A stretch of DNA of 64,000 nt from Mesorhizobium_K sp040049215 (GTDB lineage Bacteria; Pseudomonadota; Alphaproteobacteria; Rhizobiales; Rhizobiaceae): NCBI RefSeq assembly GCF_040049215.1, contig NZ_JBDZDN010000002.1:248001-312000 (forward strand), in the 5' to 3' direction. The stretch's first letter is position 1, and every line of letters begins with the position of its first letter. Positions 24,460 through 34,461 of the stretch are shown piece by piece. The notes under the pieces are model-generated. The model was not told the origin of the DNA, did no database searches, and worked only from the letters and a program-made list of their open reading frames with translations. The position numbers were made by a program, and so were the translations under genes.

Positions 24460-25878
24460 CTACGCGGCTCGCGCCGGCTTGCCGCCGCTGCCGAAGCTGC
24501 GGCGCTTGCCGCGGAACGGCTTGCCACCGCTCGGCTTGCCTGCGTGGGGCCTGCCGCCTTCGGGCCGACCACCCTCAGGCTTGCCGGCATGCTGCTTGTG
24601 ACCGAAACCCTGGCGCGGCTTGCGATTCCCGCCGGGGCCGCGATCCCTGTGGTCGCCCGCGCGGTCCCTGGCCTCTTCCGCCGCCCGCTCCCGCGATTCC
24701 GCGGGGTTGCGCGCCGGGTCGGGCTGACCGGTATGGTCGACCGTGATCGGCAGTTTCATGCGGATCACCCGCTCGACGGCGCGCAGCTTGGCGTTTTCCG
24801 ACGGGTCGCAGAGCGTGATCGCAATGCCGTCCATGCCGTTTCGGCCGGTTCGGCCGATGCGGTGCACATAGCTCTCCGCCTCGTCGGGAAGGTCGAAGTT
24901 CACGACATGGCTGATGCCGGGCACGTCGATGCCGCGCGCTGCGATGTCGGTCGCCACCAGAATACGCACGGAGCCGTCGCGGAACCCGTTCAGCGCCTTC
25001 TGGCGTGCGTTCTGGCTCTTGTTGCCGTGGATCACGGCGGCGTTGAAACCGTCGCGCTCGAGGTCGCGCACGACACGGTCCGCGCCATGCTTGGTGCGCG
25101 AGAACACGATCACCGACTTCATCGCCTCGTCGGCGAGCATCGCCGACAGCACCTGGCGCTTCTGCCTGGTGCGCGCCATCACGACGCCCTGCTTGATCTC
25201 GGCCGCGGTCGTGCCCTGCGGCGCCACCTCGACATGCACCGGATCCTTCATGATCCCGCGCGCAAGCTGCTCGATCTCGTCGGGCATGGTCGCCGAAAAC
25301 AGCGCCGTCTGCTTGTCGCGGTGCACCGCCTTGGCGATCCGCCTTACGTCATTGATGAAGCCCATGTCGAGCATGCGGTCGGCTTCGTCGAGAACCAGCC
25401 AGCGTGTTTCGGAGAGGTTGAGGTCCCCTTCCCTGACGAGGTCGGTCAGCCGGCCAGGCGTGGCGACCAGAATGTCGACGCCCGGCGCTATCTTCTTGAC
25501 CTGGCTGAAGCGCGATACGCCGCCGAGCACAAGCGCCGTAGAAATGTGCAGGCCCTTGGCGAGCACGCGGATCGTGTCTTCGATCTGCACGGCAAGCTCG
25601 CGCGTCGGCGCAAGGATCAGCGCGCGCGCCGTCTTCGGCGTGCGCTTGTTGCCGAGCGCCACGATCTTGGTCAGGATCGGCAGGCTGAATGCCGCGGTCT
25701 TGCCCGAACCGGTCTGCGCGACGGCCAGGATGTCGCGGCCGGCGAGGTAAGGCGGAATGGCCTTTTCCTGCACTGGCTTGGGCGTATCGAATCCGGCGAT
25801 GACCGTTGCTCTCAGGAGCTGGCCGCTGATGCCGAGTTTCGCGAAACCAGTCAGTTCCGCAGTGTTTTCATTCGTCAA
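24460..25878 (-). CDS. rhlE: DEAD-box RNA helicase (RhlE-like)
   Basis: Product of 472 residues. Two RecA-like domains show all motifs: Q motif with FDTPKPVQEKAIP, Walker A AQTGSGKT, PTRELA, DEAD, SAT, ATDIAARGID and HRIGRTGR. The C-terminal 80 residues are low-complexity and basic (repeats of EGGRP, GKPSGGKPFRGKRR), a typical RNA-binding tail. It unwinds short RNA duplexes in ribosome assembly and mRNA turnover, often at low temperature. It starts at ATG 25878 (MTNENTAELTGF). Confidence 0.95.
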   Translation of the reverse strand: MTNENTAELTGFAKLGISGQLLRATVIAGFDTPKPVQEKAIPPYLAGRDILAVAQTGSGKTAAFSLPILTKIVALGNKRTPKTARALILAPTRELAVQIEDTIRVLAKGLHISTALVLGGVSRFSQVKKIAPGVDILVATPGRLTDLVREGDLNLSETRWLVLDEADRMLDMGFINDVRRIAKAVHRDKQTALFSATMPDEIEQLARGIMKDPVHVEVAPQGTTAAEIKQGVVMARTRQKRQVLSAMLADEAMKSVIVFSRTKHGADRVVRDLERDGFNAAVIHGNKSQNARQKALNGFRDGSVRILVATDIAARGIDVPGISHVVNFDLPDEAESYVHRIGRTGRNGMDGIAITLCDPSENAKLRAVERVIRMKLPITVDHTGQPDPARNPAESRERAAEEARDRAGDHRDRGPGGNRKPRQGFGHKQHAGKPEGGRPEGGRPHAGKPSGGKPFRGKRRSFGSGGKPARAA

Positions 25879-26266
25879 TTTATTCTTCTTTCACGCGGAC
25901 ATTTGCCGCAAACGGCCCGTGCCGCAGGGCGCAACCTGCGTCGGGCGATATGTGAGTGAACGACAAGGCGGCGGACACTGAAGGTGTCCGCGCGGCTGCG
26001 CTGCCGTGCCCGCGGGTCATCCGCGGGACTTTTTCCGCCACTCGCCGAAAACCGGAAAGGGAGAAAACAGACGCAACCAGTCCAATTGCTAAGGAAAGCC
26101 GGAACTCCGGCCTAAGCGCCTATGCCGCCGCATATGGTCTAGTTCGCCTGAAATAGCAAGCCCGGTGCTGCAATGCAGCAATGCGTTCACGGCGCGGCCG
26201 AACGAATTGCGCCCGCTTGCACACCCGCACCGCCGTGCTACGACGATCCCGAGAGGGAGACCGCCG
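25879..26266. other. 388-bp intergenic gap with strong hairpins
   Basis: No credible gene. It should hold the divergent promoters and leaders of the helicase and pccB. On the plus strand there is a hairpin near 25970-25990 (CGGACAC TGAAG GTGTCCG) and a terminator-like hairpin at 26008-26033. The latter has no plus-strand gene upstream, so a small RNA is possible. Confidence 0.5.
26008..26033 (+). terminator. Orphan terminator-like hairpin
   Basis: CCCGCGG (26008-26014), a GTCAT loop and CCGCGGG (26020-26026) are followed by ACTTTTT. No coding sequence lies upstream on this strand, so it either ends an unannotated short transcript or is incidental. Confidence 0.45.
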
Positions 26267-27799
<1,533 letters not shown>

Positions 27800-27803
27800 G
27801 GCT

Positions 27804-28838
27804 TCACGCTACCGGAACGTTGGCGGCAATGTTGTCGCCCATCCGTGCGGCGGCCTTGGCCGCACCTGCATCGCTTGGGTGGATTTCGTCGGTATTCCAG
27901 TCGGCCGCTGAGGTGAACGCCGGCCGCAGGTTGACATAAACCACCTTGTAGGTCGGGTGCGCTGCGTTCTCTGCGGCCGCGAAAGCCTTCAGCTTCACGT
28001 TGAAGCGGTCGACCATCGCCGCGACGATCTTGCGCGCAAGGGAGCTGTTGGCATCGAAGCCAAGCGCTTCGAGTTTCGCGCCGATATAGGGACCGCCCGG
28101 CAATGGGCGCGCGTGGGCATAGCCATGCACATAGAGCGTGGGTTTCGGGTTGCTCACCGATCGGACATGCCCCGCCAGTGTCCGATAATGCCCTATGACG
28201 GTCGCAAGCGCCCCGTCGAACGACGCCTTTAGGTAGCTTTCGGCACTGCTTGGATTGGTTCCCGCCGCGCCGAAGCGTTTGACATGCGTCTGCACGGAGG
28301 CGAGCACGTCGTTGCCGCCGCCGGAGAACATGAAATGCCGGTAAAGGCCTGATCGGAGCGGCACCAGATAGTTGTTCTTCTGCACTGTCACCATGTGCCC
28401 GATTTCCGCGCCCCACATCGCCACGCCGGGTATCTCGTAGGTCTGGCGCAAGACGTCGACCAGATCGTCCGGATAGGAGACCGGCCAGCTCAGATTGGGG
28501 AGCCTGAACCACGAATCCCCCTCTGCAAGGACTTTCATCCTTGCGGCGGAAGCCGTCGTCGTGATCCCGCGGCCGCGCGAGCGGGGCCGTAACCGTGCGC
28601 GTGGGCCGGAAACAACGCCCATTTCCGCCCCGAAATAAAGCTCCGTCACCGTACGTGCGCTCGGCCGCTTGCCTTGCTTGTCGACGAATTCCGTGAGCTT
28701 GAACGCCGGCGCGAAAGCCTCGCCGCGCCTCTCGTCCGGCTCGAAATAGGCGCGAATCTCTCTCTGGGTGAGGTCACCCTTGGCTGCGCGGCTCCTCAGC
28801 TTCTCGAGGGTGATCCCATACTTGGACGCTTCGGTCAT
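27804..28838 (-). CDS. SGNH/GDSL-type hydrolase with novel N-terminal region
   Basis: Product of 344 residues from ATG 28838, preceded by GAGGAG. The hydrolase blocks are visible: EGDSWFRLPNL (nucleophile Ser in block I), SGGGNDVL (block III Asn) and DEIHPSDAG (block V Asp-xx-His). The N-terminal 105 residues are basic and helical (YGITLEKLRSRAAKGDLTQR) and I recognise no domain there. No signal peptide is seen, so it may be cytoplasmic. Such enzymes hydrolyse esters or acyl groups; the substrate is unknown. It ends four bases from the convergent pccB stop. Confidence 0.78.
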   Translation of the reverse strand: MTEASKYGITLEKLRSRAAKGDLTQREIRAYFEPDERRGEAFAPAFKLTEFVDKQGKRPSARTVTELYFGAEMGVVSGPRARLRPRSRGRGITTTASAARMKVLAEGDSWFRLPNLSWPVSYPDDLVDVLRQTYEIPGVAMWGAEIGHMVTVQKNNYLVPLRSGLYRHFMFSGGGNDVLASVQTHVKRFGAAGTNPSSAESYLKASFDGALATVIGHYRTLAGHVRSVSNPKPTLYVHGYAHARPLPGGPYIGAKLEALGFDANSSLARKIVAAMVDRFNVKLKAFAAAENAAHPTYKVVYVNLRPAFTSAADWNTDEIHPSDAGAAKAAARMGDNIAANVPVA

Positions 28839-28939
28839 TGTGCTCCTCACTGGAGCGCTGCGCGTCTTCAGGCGCAAGGGCGCTCAAACATAACAGTGAA
28901 TCTCCCGCGTCGTGCGCGGCGGCGCGGGATACCTCGGAT

Positions 28940-29119
28940 TCAAGCCGCCTTGGCGACGATGTCGTTGTACTCATCGAGGTCGATGTAGAAGATTCGGGTG
29001 ATCTCTCGGATGAGATCGTCATGGTCGTACCCCTGCCCCCGCAGGATGTTGATCGCCATGATGATGTCCAGACGGTCGGTTAGGCGTTTCTTGGCATTGT
29101 CCTCTACGGTGTGCTCCAT
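28940..29119 (-). CDS. Small conserved acidic protein (59 aa)
   Basis: Product of 59 residues from ATG 29119, starting MEHTVEDNAKKRLTDRLD. It is predicted all-helical and acidic (HDDLIREITRIFYIDLDEYN), with no membrane segment. The regular charge pattern and preserved frame suggest a real gene; the ribosome-binding site (GGGGACAAG) is modest. Function unknown. Confidence 0.65.
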   Translation of the reverse strand: MEHTVEDNAKKRLTDRLDIIMAINILRGQGYDHDDLIREITRIFYIDLDEYNDIVAKAA

Positions 29120-29368
29120 GAACTTGTCCCCGTTCGTTGGCTCAACGCGGTGAAGAACGACAGATTGCGGGGACACTTTGGGGCGCGTTGCTTGCGCGGA
29201 ACTTATCGCTGCAGCAATGCCCTGGCCCGCATGACTCGGGACTACACAAGGACGCGCAACAAGCACTCGACTCAGAAGTCGTCGCTTAGAATATCACGGA
29301 CATCTAAAATTGTATTAACGTTCCCGCCGCATAGCGGGTAACTTCCGGGGACGGCGCGACGGCGCCGA

Positions 29369-31966
29369 TCAATCGGCCGCGAGGACCTCTTTCACGACCG
29401 TCGCGAGCTGCTTCAGCGAAAACGGCTTCGGCAGGAAGCCGAACTTCGCCTCTGCCGGCAGGTTCTTGGCGAAGGCATCCTCGGCGTAGCCGGACACGAA
29501 CACGAATTTGATGTTCGGCTTCAGCTTGAGCAACTCGCCAAGCAGCGTCGGCCCGTCCATCTCCGGCATCACCACGTCGGAGACGACGATATCCACCTTG
29601 CCGCCGAGCTCGTTGTAGACCTCCAGCGCTTCCACGCCCGACGACGCGTCATGCACGGTATAGCCGCGCGAGGTCAGCGCCCGCACGCCCGCCATGCGCA
29701 CATTGTCCTCGTCTTCGACCAGCAGCACCGTCGCCGATCCCGAGAGATCGCGCCCGGCGTCGCTCGGCTTGGCTGCGGCCGGCTGCGCCGCCCCGTCATT
29801 TGCCGGCTGCGTTCCGGCCTCGGTCTGGGCGGCCTCCGCCGGCACATGACGCGGCAGGAAGATGCGGAACACCGTCCCCTTGCCGACCTCGGAGTCGCAA
29901 TAGATGAAGCCACCGGTCTGCTTGATGATGCCGTACACCATCGACAGCCCGAGCCCGGTCCCCTTGCCGACCTCCTTGGTGGTGAAGAACGGCTCGAAGA
30001 TCTTCTTCAGGACGTCGGGCGCGATGCCGGTGCCGGTGTCCTCGACTTCGACCACCACATAGTCGGCCGGCGTCAGTTCGCGATAGGCGAGACCCTTCGT
30101 CTCGTCGGCGGAGAAGTTCTTCGTCCGCACCGTCAGTTCGCCGCCGTCAGGCATCGCGTCGCGCGCGTTGACGGCGAGGTTCACCACCACCTGCTCGAAT
30201 TGGCCGATGTCGACCTTGACCGGCCAAAGATCGCGGCCGTGGTCGACCTTGAGCTTGATTTGGTTGCCGACCAGCCTTGCCAGCAGCATGCGCAGGTCGG
30301 CCAGCACGTCGGTCAGGTTCAGCACCTCGGGCCTCAGCGTCTGCTTGCGCGAGAAGGCGAGCAGTTGCCTGACCAGCGAAGCCGCGCGGTTGGCGTTCTG
30401 CTTGATGTTCATGATGTCAGGGAAGGACGGGTCCGACGGCCGGTGGTTGGTCAACAGCAGGTCCGACGCCATGATGATGGCGGTAAGCACGTTGTTGAAG
30501 TCGTGCGCGATGCCGCCGGCGAGCTGCCCCACCGCCTGCATCTTCTGGCTCTGCGCCATCTGGCCCTCGAGAGCTTTCTGCTCGGTCGTGTCGACGGCGT
30601 AGACGATCGCCGCCTCCTCCGCGTCCTCCCCCCCCGTGCCGTCGGCGACGGCGTTGACGTAGAAGCGGATATGGCGCTCCTCGTTGTTGGGCAGGACCGT
30701 ATCTATCGGCGAGATGTCGGCCTGCTTGAGGCGGGCCTTTTCCAGCGCCGCTCCAAAAGCTTCACGGTCACGCTCATGGATCACGGTGTCGAGCCGTACC
30801 TTGCGGTCGACCGCATCGCGGTCCACGACTGTGGAGAAAAGCGACAGGAACGGCGCATTGGTGCGCACGATGCGGCCTTGCAGGTCCACCCCGGCGATCG
30901 CCATCGGCGTCGAGTTGAAGAAGCGCGTGAAACGCACCTCGGAGGCCCTGAGTTCGGCCGAGGCGTCCTCGCCCTGGGTACGGTTGAGCACGATCGTGCG
31001 GCTCGGTCCGGCGGCTCCGTCCCGGCTCGCCGAGACGCGGTGCATGAAGCGCACCGGCAGCGCTTCGCCTGTCGTCGTGGCGAGGTCGAGGTCGATGACG
31101 GCGTTGCGCGTCGTGCCGGGGTCAGCCTTGACCGAGCGGATCAAAGCCATGCCGTCTCCCGCGACGATATCCGGCAGCGTGGTGGCGCCCGGCGTGAAGC
31201 TCGCGAGGTCGATGCCCAGCCACTCGGCAAGCGTCGCGTTGATATAGGTGACGCGGCCTTCCTGGTCGGCCGAGAAGAATCCCGCCGGCGCATGGTCGAG
31301 ATGGTCGATCGCCTTCTGCAGGTCGAGGAAGAAGCGCTCCTGCTCGGCGCGCTCCTTGGAGATGTCGTCGAGCTGCCAGGCCAGCAGCGGCTGCCGCTGC
31401 CCCGGCGCGCTGAAGGCGCGTGCGCTCACCCGGTACCAGCGCGCGCCCGGCTCCGCGCCGGGCCGGATCGCCTGGGACAGCCTGAATTCGCCGTCCCCCG
31501 CTATGCCGTCCCGCAATCCGGAGGCAAGGCGGTAGATCGTCGAGGATGCTTCCGGAACGTCGGACAAGAGGTTCTCGGCGGTTTTGATGTCGGCCGCCGA
31601 CGAAGCGCCGGTCATCTCGCCATAGGCCTTGTTGGCATAGACGACACGACCCTTGGTGTCCGTCACCACCAGCCCCTGGTGCATCGAGTCGACGAAGGCC
31701 TTCGACAACTCGTCCGTCGTGGAGCGTGGCGCTATCTGCACGAAACCGATGGCGGTCGCGAAAAGATAGCCGACGCCGATCATCGCCAGCACGCCGAGCA
31801 TGCCGAGCAGGAACGGGTCGCCCAGCCGCTCGCGGAAGATGCCGAAGACGATTGCCGCTCCGGTGAGCACGACGATGAAGATGATGAGCCGGGTAACAGC
31901 GCCGGGACGCGTGTTCTGGTCGACGATCGGTAGCGGATAGAAGTCGCCGCGAGGCTCTCGTGCCAT
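29369..31966 (-). CDS. cckA: Hybrid sensor histidine kinase CckA
   Basis: Product of 865 residues, the master cell-cycle kinase of alphaproteobacteria that feeds the CckA-ChpT-CtrA/CpdR phosphorelay. Two N-terminal membrane helices (about 25-75), then PAS domains (about 95-220, 235-350, 365-480), then the H-box IAHDFNNVLTAII with phosphorylatable His488. The HATPase boxes (NLAVNARDAMP, GTGIAPDVL, GKGTGLGLSMVYGI) and a C-terminal receiver with Asp797 (VVSDVVMPEMDG) follow. ATG 31966 (MAREPRGDFYPLP) gives the conserved rhizobial N-terminus; the upstream frame extension is not conserved in style. It lies divergent from a FliO-like gene. Confidence 0.95.
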   Translation of the reverse strand: MAREPRGDFYPLPIVDQNTRPGAVTRLIIFIVVLTGAAIVFGIFRERLGDPFLLGMLGVLAMIGVGYLFATAIGFVQIAPRSTTDELSKAFVDSMHQGLVVTDTKGRVVYANKAYGEMTGASSAADIKTAENLLSDVPEASSTIYRLASGLRDGIAGDGEFRLSQAIRPGAEPGARWYRVSARAFSAPGQRQPLLAWQLDDISKERAEQERFFLDLQKAIDHLDHAPAGFFSADQEGRVTYINATLAEWLGIDLASFTPGATTLPDIVAGDGMALIRSVKADPGTTRNAVIDLDLATTTGEALPVRFMHRVSASRDGAAGPSRTIVLNRTQGEDASAELRASEVRFTRFFNSTPMAIAGVDLQGRIVRTNAPFLSLFSTVVDRDAVDRKVRLDTVIHERDREAFGAALEKARLKQADISPIDTVLPNNEERHIRFYVNAVADGTGGEDAEEAAIVYAVDTTEQKALEGQMAQSQKMQAVGQLAGGIAHDFNNVLTAIIMASDLLLTNHRPSDPSFPDIMNIKQNANRAASLVRQLLAFSRKQTLRPEVLNLTDVLADLRMLLARLVGNQIKLKVDHGRDLWPVKVDIGQFEQVVVNLAVNARDAMPDGGELTVRTKNFSADETKGLAYRELTPADYVVVEVEDTGTGIAPDVLKKIFEPFFTTKEVGKGTGLGLSMVYGIIKQTGGFIYCDSEVGKGTVFRIFLPRHVPAEAAQTEAGTQPANDGAAQPAAAKPSDAGRDLSGSATVLLVEDEDNVRMAGVRALTSRGYTVHDASSGVEALEVYNELGGKVDIVVSDVVMPEMDGPTLLGELLKLKPNIKFVFVSGYAEDAFAKNLPAEAKFGFLPKPFSLKQLATVVKEVLAAD

Positions 31967-32269
31967 CAAAAGTGATTCCCGAAAGGCGGCTCCCCTGCCG
32001 CCGACCGGTTGAATCATATTCTCCCCGGCGGCGAAAGGTCCCGGCTGAAAAAGCCTCGGAGAAAATGCGTATAGGATTGCAGGCCGGAAAAATGCAGCCG
32101 GAAAGGCAACTTGCGGATGCCAGCCGTCCGGGTCTACTGTCGCGCGCTTGAGTATCGGGACGGAAAGCGCTAACCGGATTCGGTCCTACCCGCTGCTCAA
32201 AACGGGAATTGAGCAGCGAAGCGGGTTCCGGTCGGAACTCGCCGCTTGTGCGTGGCAACGGGGAACTCG
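31967..32269. other. 303-bp divergent promoter region cckA/FliO-like
   Basis: No gene seen. It contains the promoters of both genes and a clear inverted repeat (32192-32200 with 32209-32217) in the probable leader of the FliO-like gene. Confidence 0.55.
32192..32217 (+). repeat. Inverted repeat in the FliO-like gene leader
   Basis: GCTGCTCAA (32192-32200) and TTGAGCAGC (32209-32217) form a perfect 9-bp stem around AACGGGAA, with outer CCC/GGG pairing possible. It lies 53 bp before the start codon, and is either an operator or a leader hairpin. Confidence 0.6.
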
Positions 32270-33124
32270 ATGACCGATTGGTTCGAAGGCCTGGGCGGTC
32301 CGGAATTCGCCACTGCCGTAGTCTGGACTTTCGCGGCTCTGATCCTGCTGGTGATCGTGCTGGTGATCATCCGGCTTATCCGCAGCCTGACGTTCGGAAC
32401 GTTCGTCGCCGGCGGGCGCAACCGCAAAACGCGGCTGGCGGTCATGGACGCCACGGCCGTGGACAGCCAGCGCCGGCTCGTCCTGGTGCGCCGGGACGAC
32501 ATCGAGCACCTGCTGCTGATCGGCGGGCCGACCGATGTGGTCGTGGAGCGCGAGATACGCATGAGCCAGCCCCGCAGGTCCCAGTCGGTGTTTGCCGGCG
32601 CGGAGGAGAGCCCTGAAATGCCGGCCCCCGTGCCGCACCCGCAGCTCCCCCCGCTTCCGCCCGCCCCTCAGCGCCAGCGTCCGCCGGAACAGTTGCCGCC
32701 GCTGCCGATCAGAGGCGGCGCGCCGCAGCCAGCAAGACAGCCGGAGCGCGCGCCTGCGTCTACCCAACCGCCCGAGCGCCCAGCCCAGCCGCCGCCCCGG
32801 CCCACGAGACAGACGGGCGCCCGGCCGCCTGCGCGTGAGACGGCTGCCCCGCAGAGGCCGAACGCGTCCCGGCTGCCGCCGGCCGCACTGCCCGCGACCG
32901 GCAGCATGTCCGCTACCGTCAGGCAGCCACCGCTCCAGCGGCCTGCTCCTCGTTCGAACAATCTCGATGACGCTTTGCTCCGCGAGCTCGAAGTCACATT
33001 CGAGGCGGCCCCGCCGAGAACCTTCGACACCGGACCGCCGAAGAGCCCCCCCAAGCCGATTGAGATGACGCTCGACGACGAGATGACCAAGCTGCTCGGC
33101 GAGTTGTCGAACAACAAGCGGTAA
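32270..33124 (+). CDS. FliO-like single-pass membrane protein with Pro-rich tail
   Basis: Product of 284 residues from ATG 32270 after GGGGAACTCG. An N-terminal transmembrane helix (about 12-36, VVWTFAALILLVIVLVII) is followed by a FliO-type cytoplasmic barrel (RLAVMDATAVDSQRRLVLVRRDDIEHLLLIGGPTDVVVE, about 58-97, quoted here in part as family hallmark), then about 140 residues of Pro/Arg-rich linker and a conserved end with EMTLDDEMTKLLGEL. No flagellar genes are near, so it is probably the widely conserved rhizobial FliO-like envelope protein rather than the flagellar export subunit. A shared bidirectional terminator separates it from dksA. Confidence 0.78.
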   Translation: MTDWFEGLGGPEFATAVVWTFAALILLVIVLVIIRLIRSLTFGTFVAGGRNRKTRLAVMDATAVDSQRRLVLVRRDDIEHLLLIGGPTDVVVEREIRMSQPRRSQSVFAGAEESPEMPAPVPHPQLPPLPPAPQRQRPPEQLPPLPIRGGAPQPARQPERAPASTQPPERPAQPPPRPTRQTGARPPARETAAPQRPNASRLPPAALPATGSMSATVRQPPLQRPAPRSNNLDDALLRELEVTFEAAPPRTFDTGPPKSPPKPIEMTLDDEMTKLLGELSNNKR

Positions 33125-33162
33125 AGCTGTTCGCCATACCGGGAGGCGACGTTACGTCAACC

Positions 33163-33195
33163 AACAAAAAAGCGGCTCCAGGCCGCTTTTTTGTT
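33163..33195. terminator. Bidirectional terminator between the FliO-like gene and dksA
   Basis: A perfect 14-bp stem pairs 33163-33176 (AACAAAAAAGCGGC) with 33182-33195 (GCCGCTTTTTTGTT) around a five-base loop. The A-run on one arm and the T-run on the other make it work for both convergent genes. Confidence 0.95.
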
Positions 33196-33214
33196 CAACT
33201 GCCGAGTATTGATC

Positions 33215-33631
33215 TCAGTCGTCGCGGTAGACCTTTTCGCGGCGTTCATGACGCTCCTGCGCCTCGATCGACAGCGTTGCGATCGGACGGGCGTCCAGGC
33301 GCTTCAGAGCGATCGGCTCGCCGGTCTCCTCGCAATAGCCGTAAGTCCCCTCCTCGATGCGCTGCAGCGCCGAATCGATCTTGGCGATCAGCTTGCGCTG
33401 GCGATCGCGGGCGCGAAGTTCGATCGCCCTGTCGGTCTCCGATGATGCACGGTCGGCGAGGTCGGGATGGTTGGCGTTTTCCTGCTGCAGGATTTCCAGC
33501 GTCTCGCGGGCCTCGCGAAGGATGTCGTTTTTCCAGGCGACCAGCTTGGCCCGAAAATATGCCTTCTGCCGCTCGTTCATGAACGGCTCGTCGTCGGAGG
33601 GCACATAATCGGAAGTAACGAAATCGTTCAT
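33215..33631 (-). CDS. dksA: RNA polymerase-binding transcription factor DksA
   Basis: Product of 138 residues from ATG 33631 (MNDFVTSDYV). The long coiled-coil (about 25-90) includes AKLVAWKNDILREARETLE; the coiled-coil tip and the globular end with YGYCEETGEPIALKRLDARP follow. It binds the RNA polymerase secondary channel and mediates the stringent response with ppGpp. Only one of the four zinc-finger cysteines remains (Cys in YGYC); the partner positions are replaced (TLSIEAQERHE), as in other rhizobial DksA proteins, so it should fold without zinc. Confidence 0.93.
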   Translation of the reverse strand: MNDFVTSDYVPSDDEPFMNERQKAYFRAKLVAWKNDILREARETLEILQQENANHPDLADRASSETDRAIELRARDRQRKLIAKIDSALQRIEEGTYGYCEETGEPIALKRLDARPIATLSIEAQERHERREKVYRDD

Positions 33632-33889
33632 TCGACTCACCCCACTTAACCCGTTTCGGGCGCCTATATATTCGGGCAGCCATACCGGCACAAGATCATT
33701 CCGCGCAGCGCTCACGCAATTGTCAAAAGCAAGGCTCATGCCACTTTCGGCGCCACATGCACGGCTTCCGTGACGGAAATTGGGCGCTGCTGATCGATGC
33801 TGGATTCGACCTGTCTACCGGCATATTGCGGCGGCCCGTCCGGATCGCTAAATGCCCGGTATGGCGGCGTCACGCCGGGAGGAACAATC

Positions 33890-34393
33890 GTGAGCAGACT
33901 GTTTCTGTTGCGGCATGCGAAGGCGGGTTGGGCGTTGCCGGGCATGCGCGACTTCGACCGGCCGCTCGACGCATCCGGTCGCGCCGACGCCGAGGCGGTC
34001 GGCGCGGAAATGCGCAGCCAGGGTTATGTGCCCGACCTCACGCTCTGCTCCAACGCCGTGCGCGCGCGCCAGACGCTGGAGGGCATCGCCGGCCAGGCCG
34101 ATACCGGCCGCGTGCTGTTCTGCGACAAGCTCTACAGCGAGGATGCGGCCGGCTATCTCGCGCTGATACATGAAAACGCGGACAGCGGGGCGGTTCTCGT
34201 CATCGGTCACAACCCGATGATGGAGGATCTCGCCACTGCCGTTTCCGGGAGCGGGAACGCCGACGCGAGAGCCTCGTTGAGTTCCGGATTTCCGACCTCG
34301 GGGCTGGCCGTCATCGATTTTCCGGGCAGCCTGAAACGGGCAGCCCTCGGAAATGGGTATCTCGAGGCTTTCCACACAGCCGCCGGTCACTGA
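33890..34393 (+). CDS. SixA-type histidine phosphatase family protein
   Basis: Product of 167 residues from GTG 33890, well placed after GGGAGGAACAATC. The branch-2-like histidine phosphatase has the LLRHAKAGW start (catalytic His in RHAK), a middle SNAVRARQT and VLVIGHNPMMEDLA (second His). The SixA family dephosphorylates phosphohistidine in HPt domains or sugar phosphates; an HPt protein and CckA occur elsewhere in this window, but no functional link can be claimed. Confidence 0.88.
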   Translation: MSRLFLLRHAKAGWALPGMRDFDRPLDASGRADAEAVGAEMRSQGYVPDLTLCSNAVRARQTLEGIAGQADTGRVLFCDKLYSEDAAGYLALIHENADSGAVLVIGHNPMMEDLATAVSGSGNADARASLSSGFPTSGLAVIDFPGSLKRAALGNGYLEAFHTAAGH

Positions 34394-34461
34394 CAGGGTC
34401 GCCATTACAAACGCATCCGCAGTCGCTATATCGAGCGGTCAAGGACCATGGGCAAGGTATT

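Noticed and set aside
29327..29342. CCCGCCGCATAGCGGG hairpin downstream of cckA
   Set aside because: The 5-bp core stem has no T-run close enough on the cckA strand to call it an intrinsic terminator with confidence.
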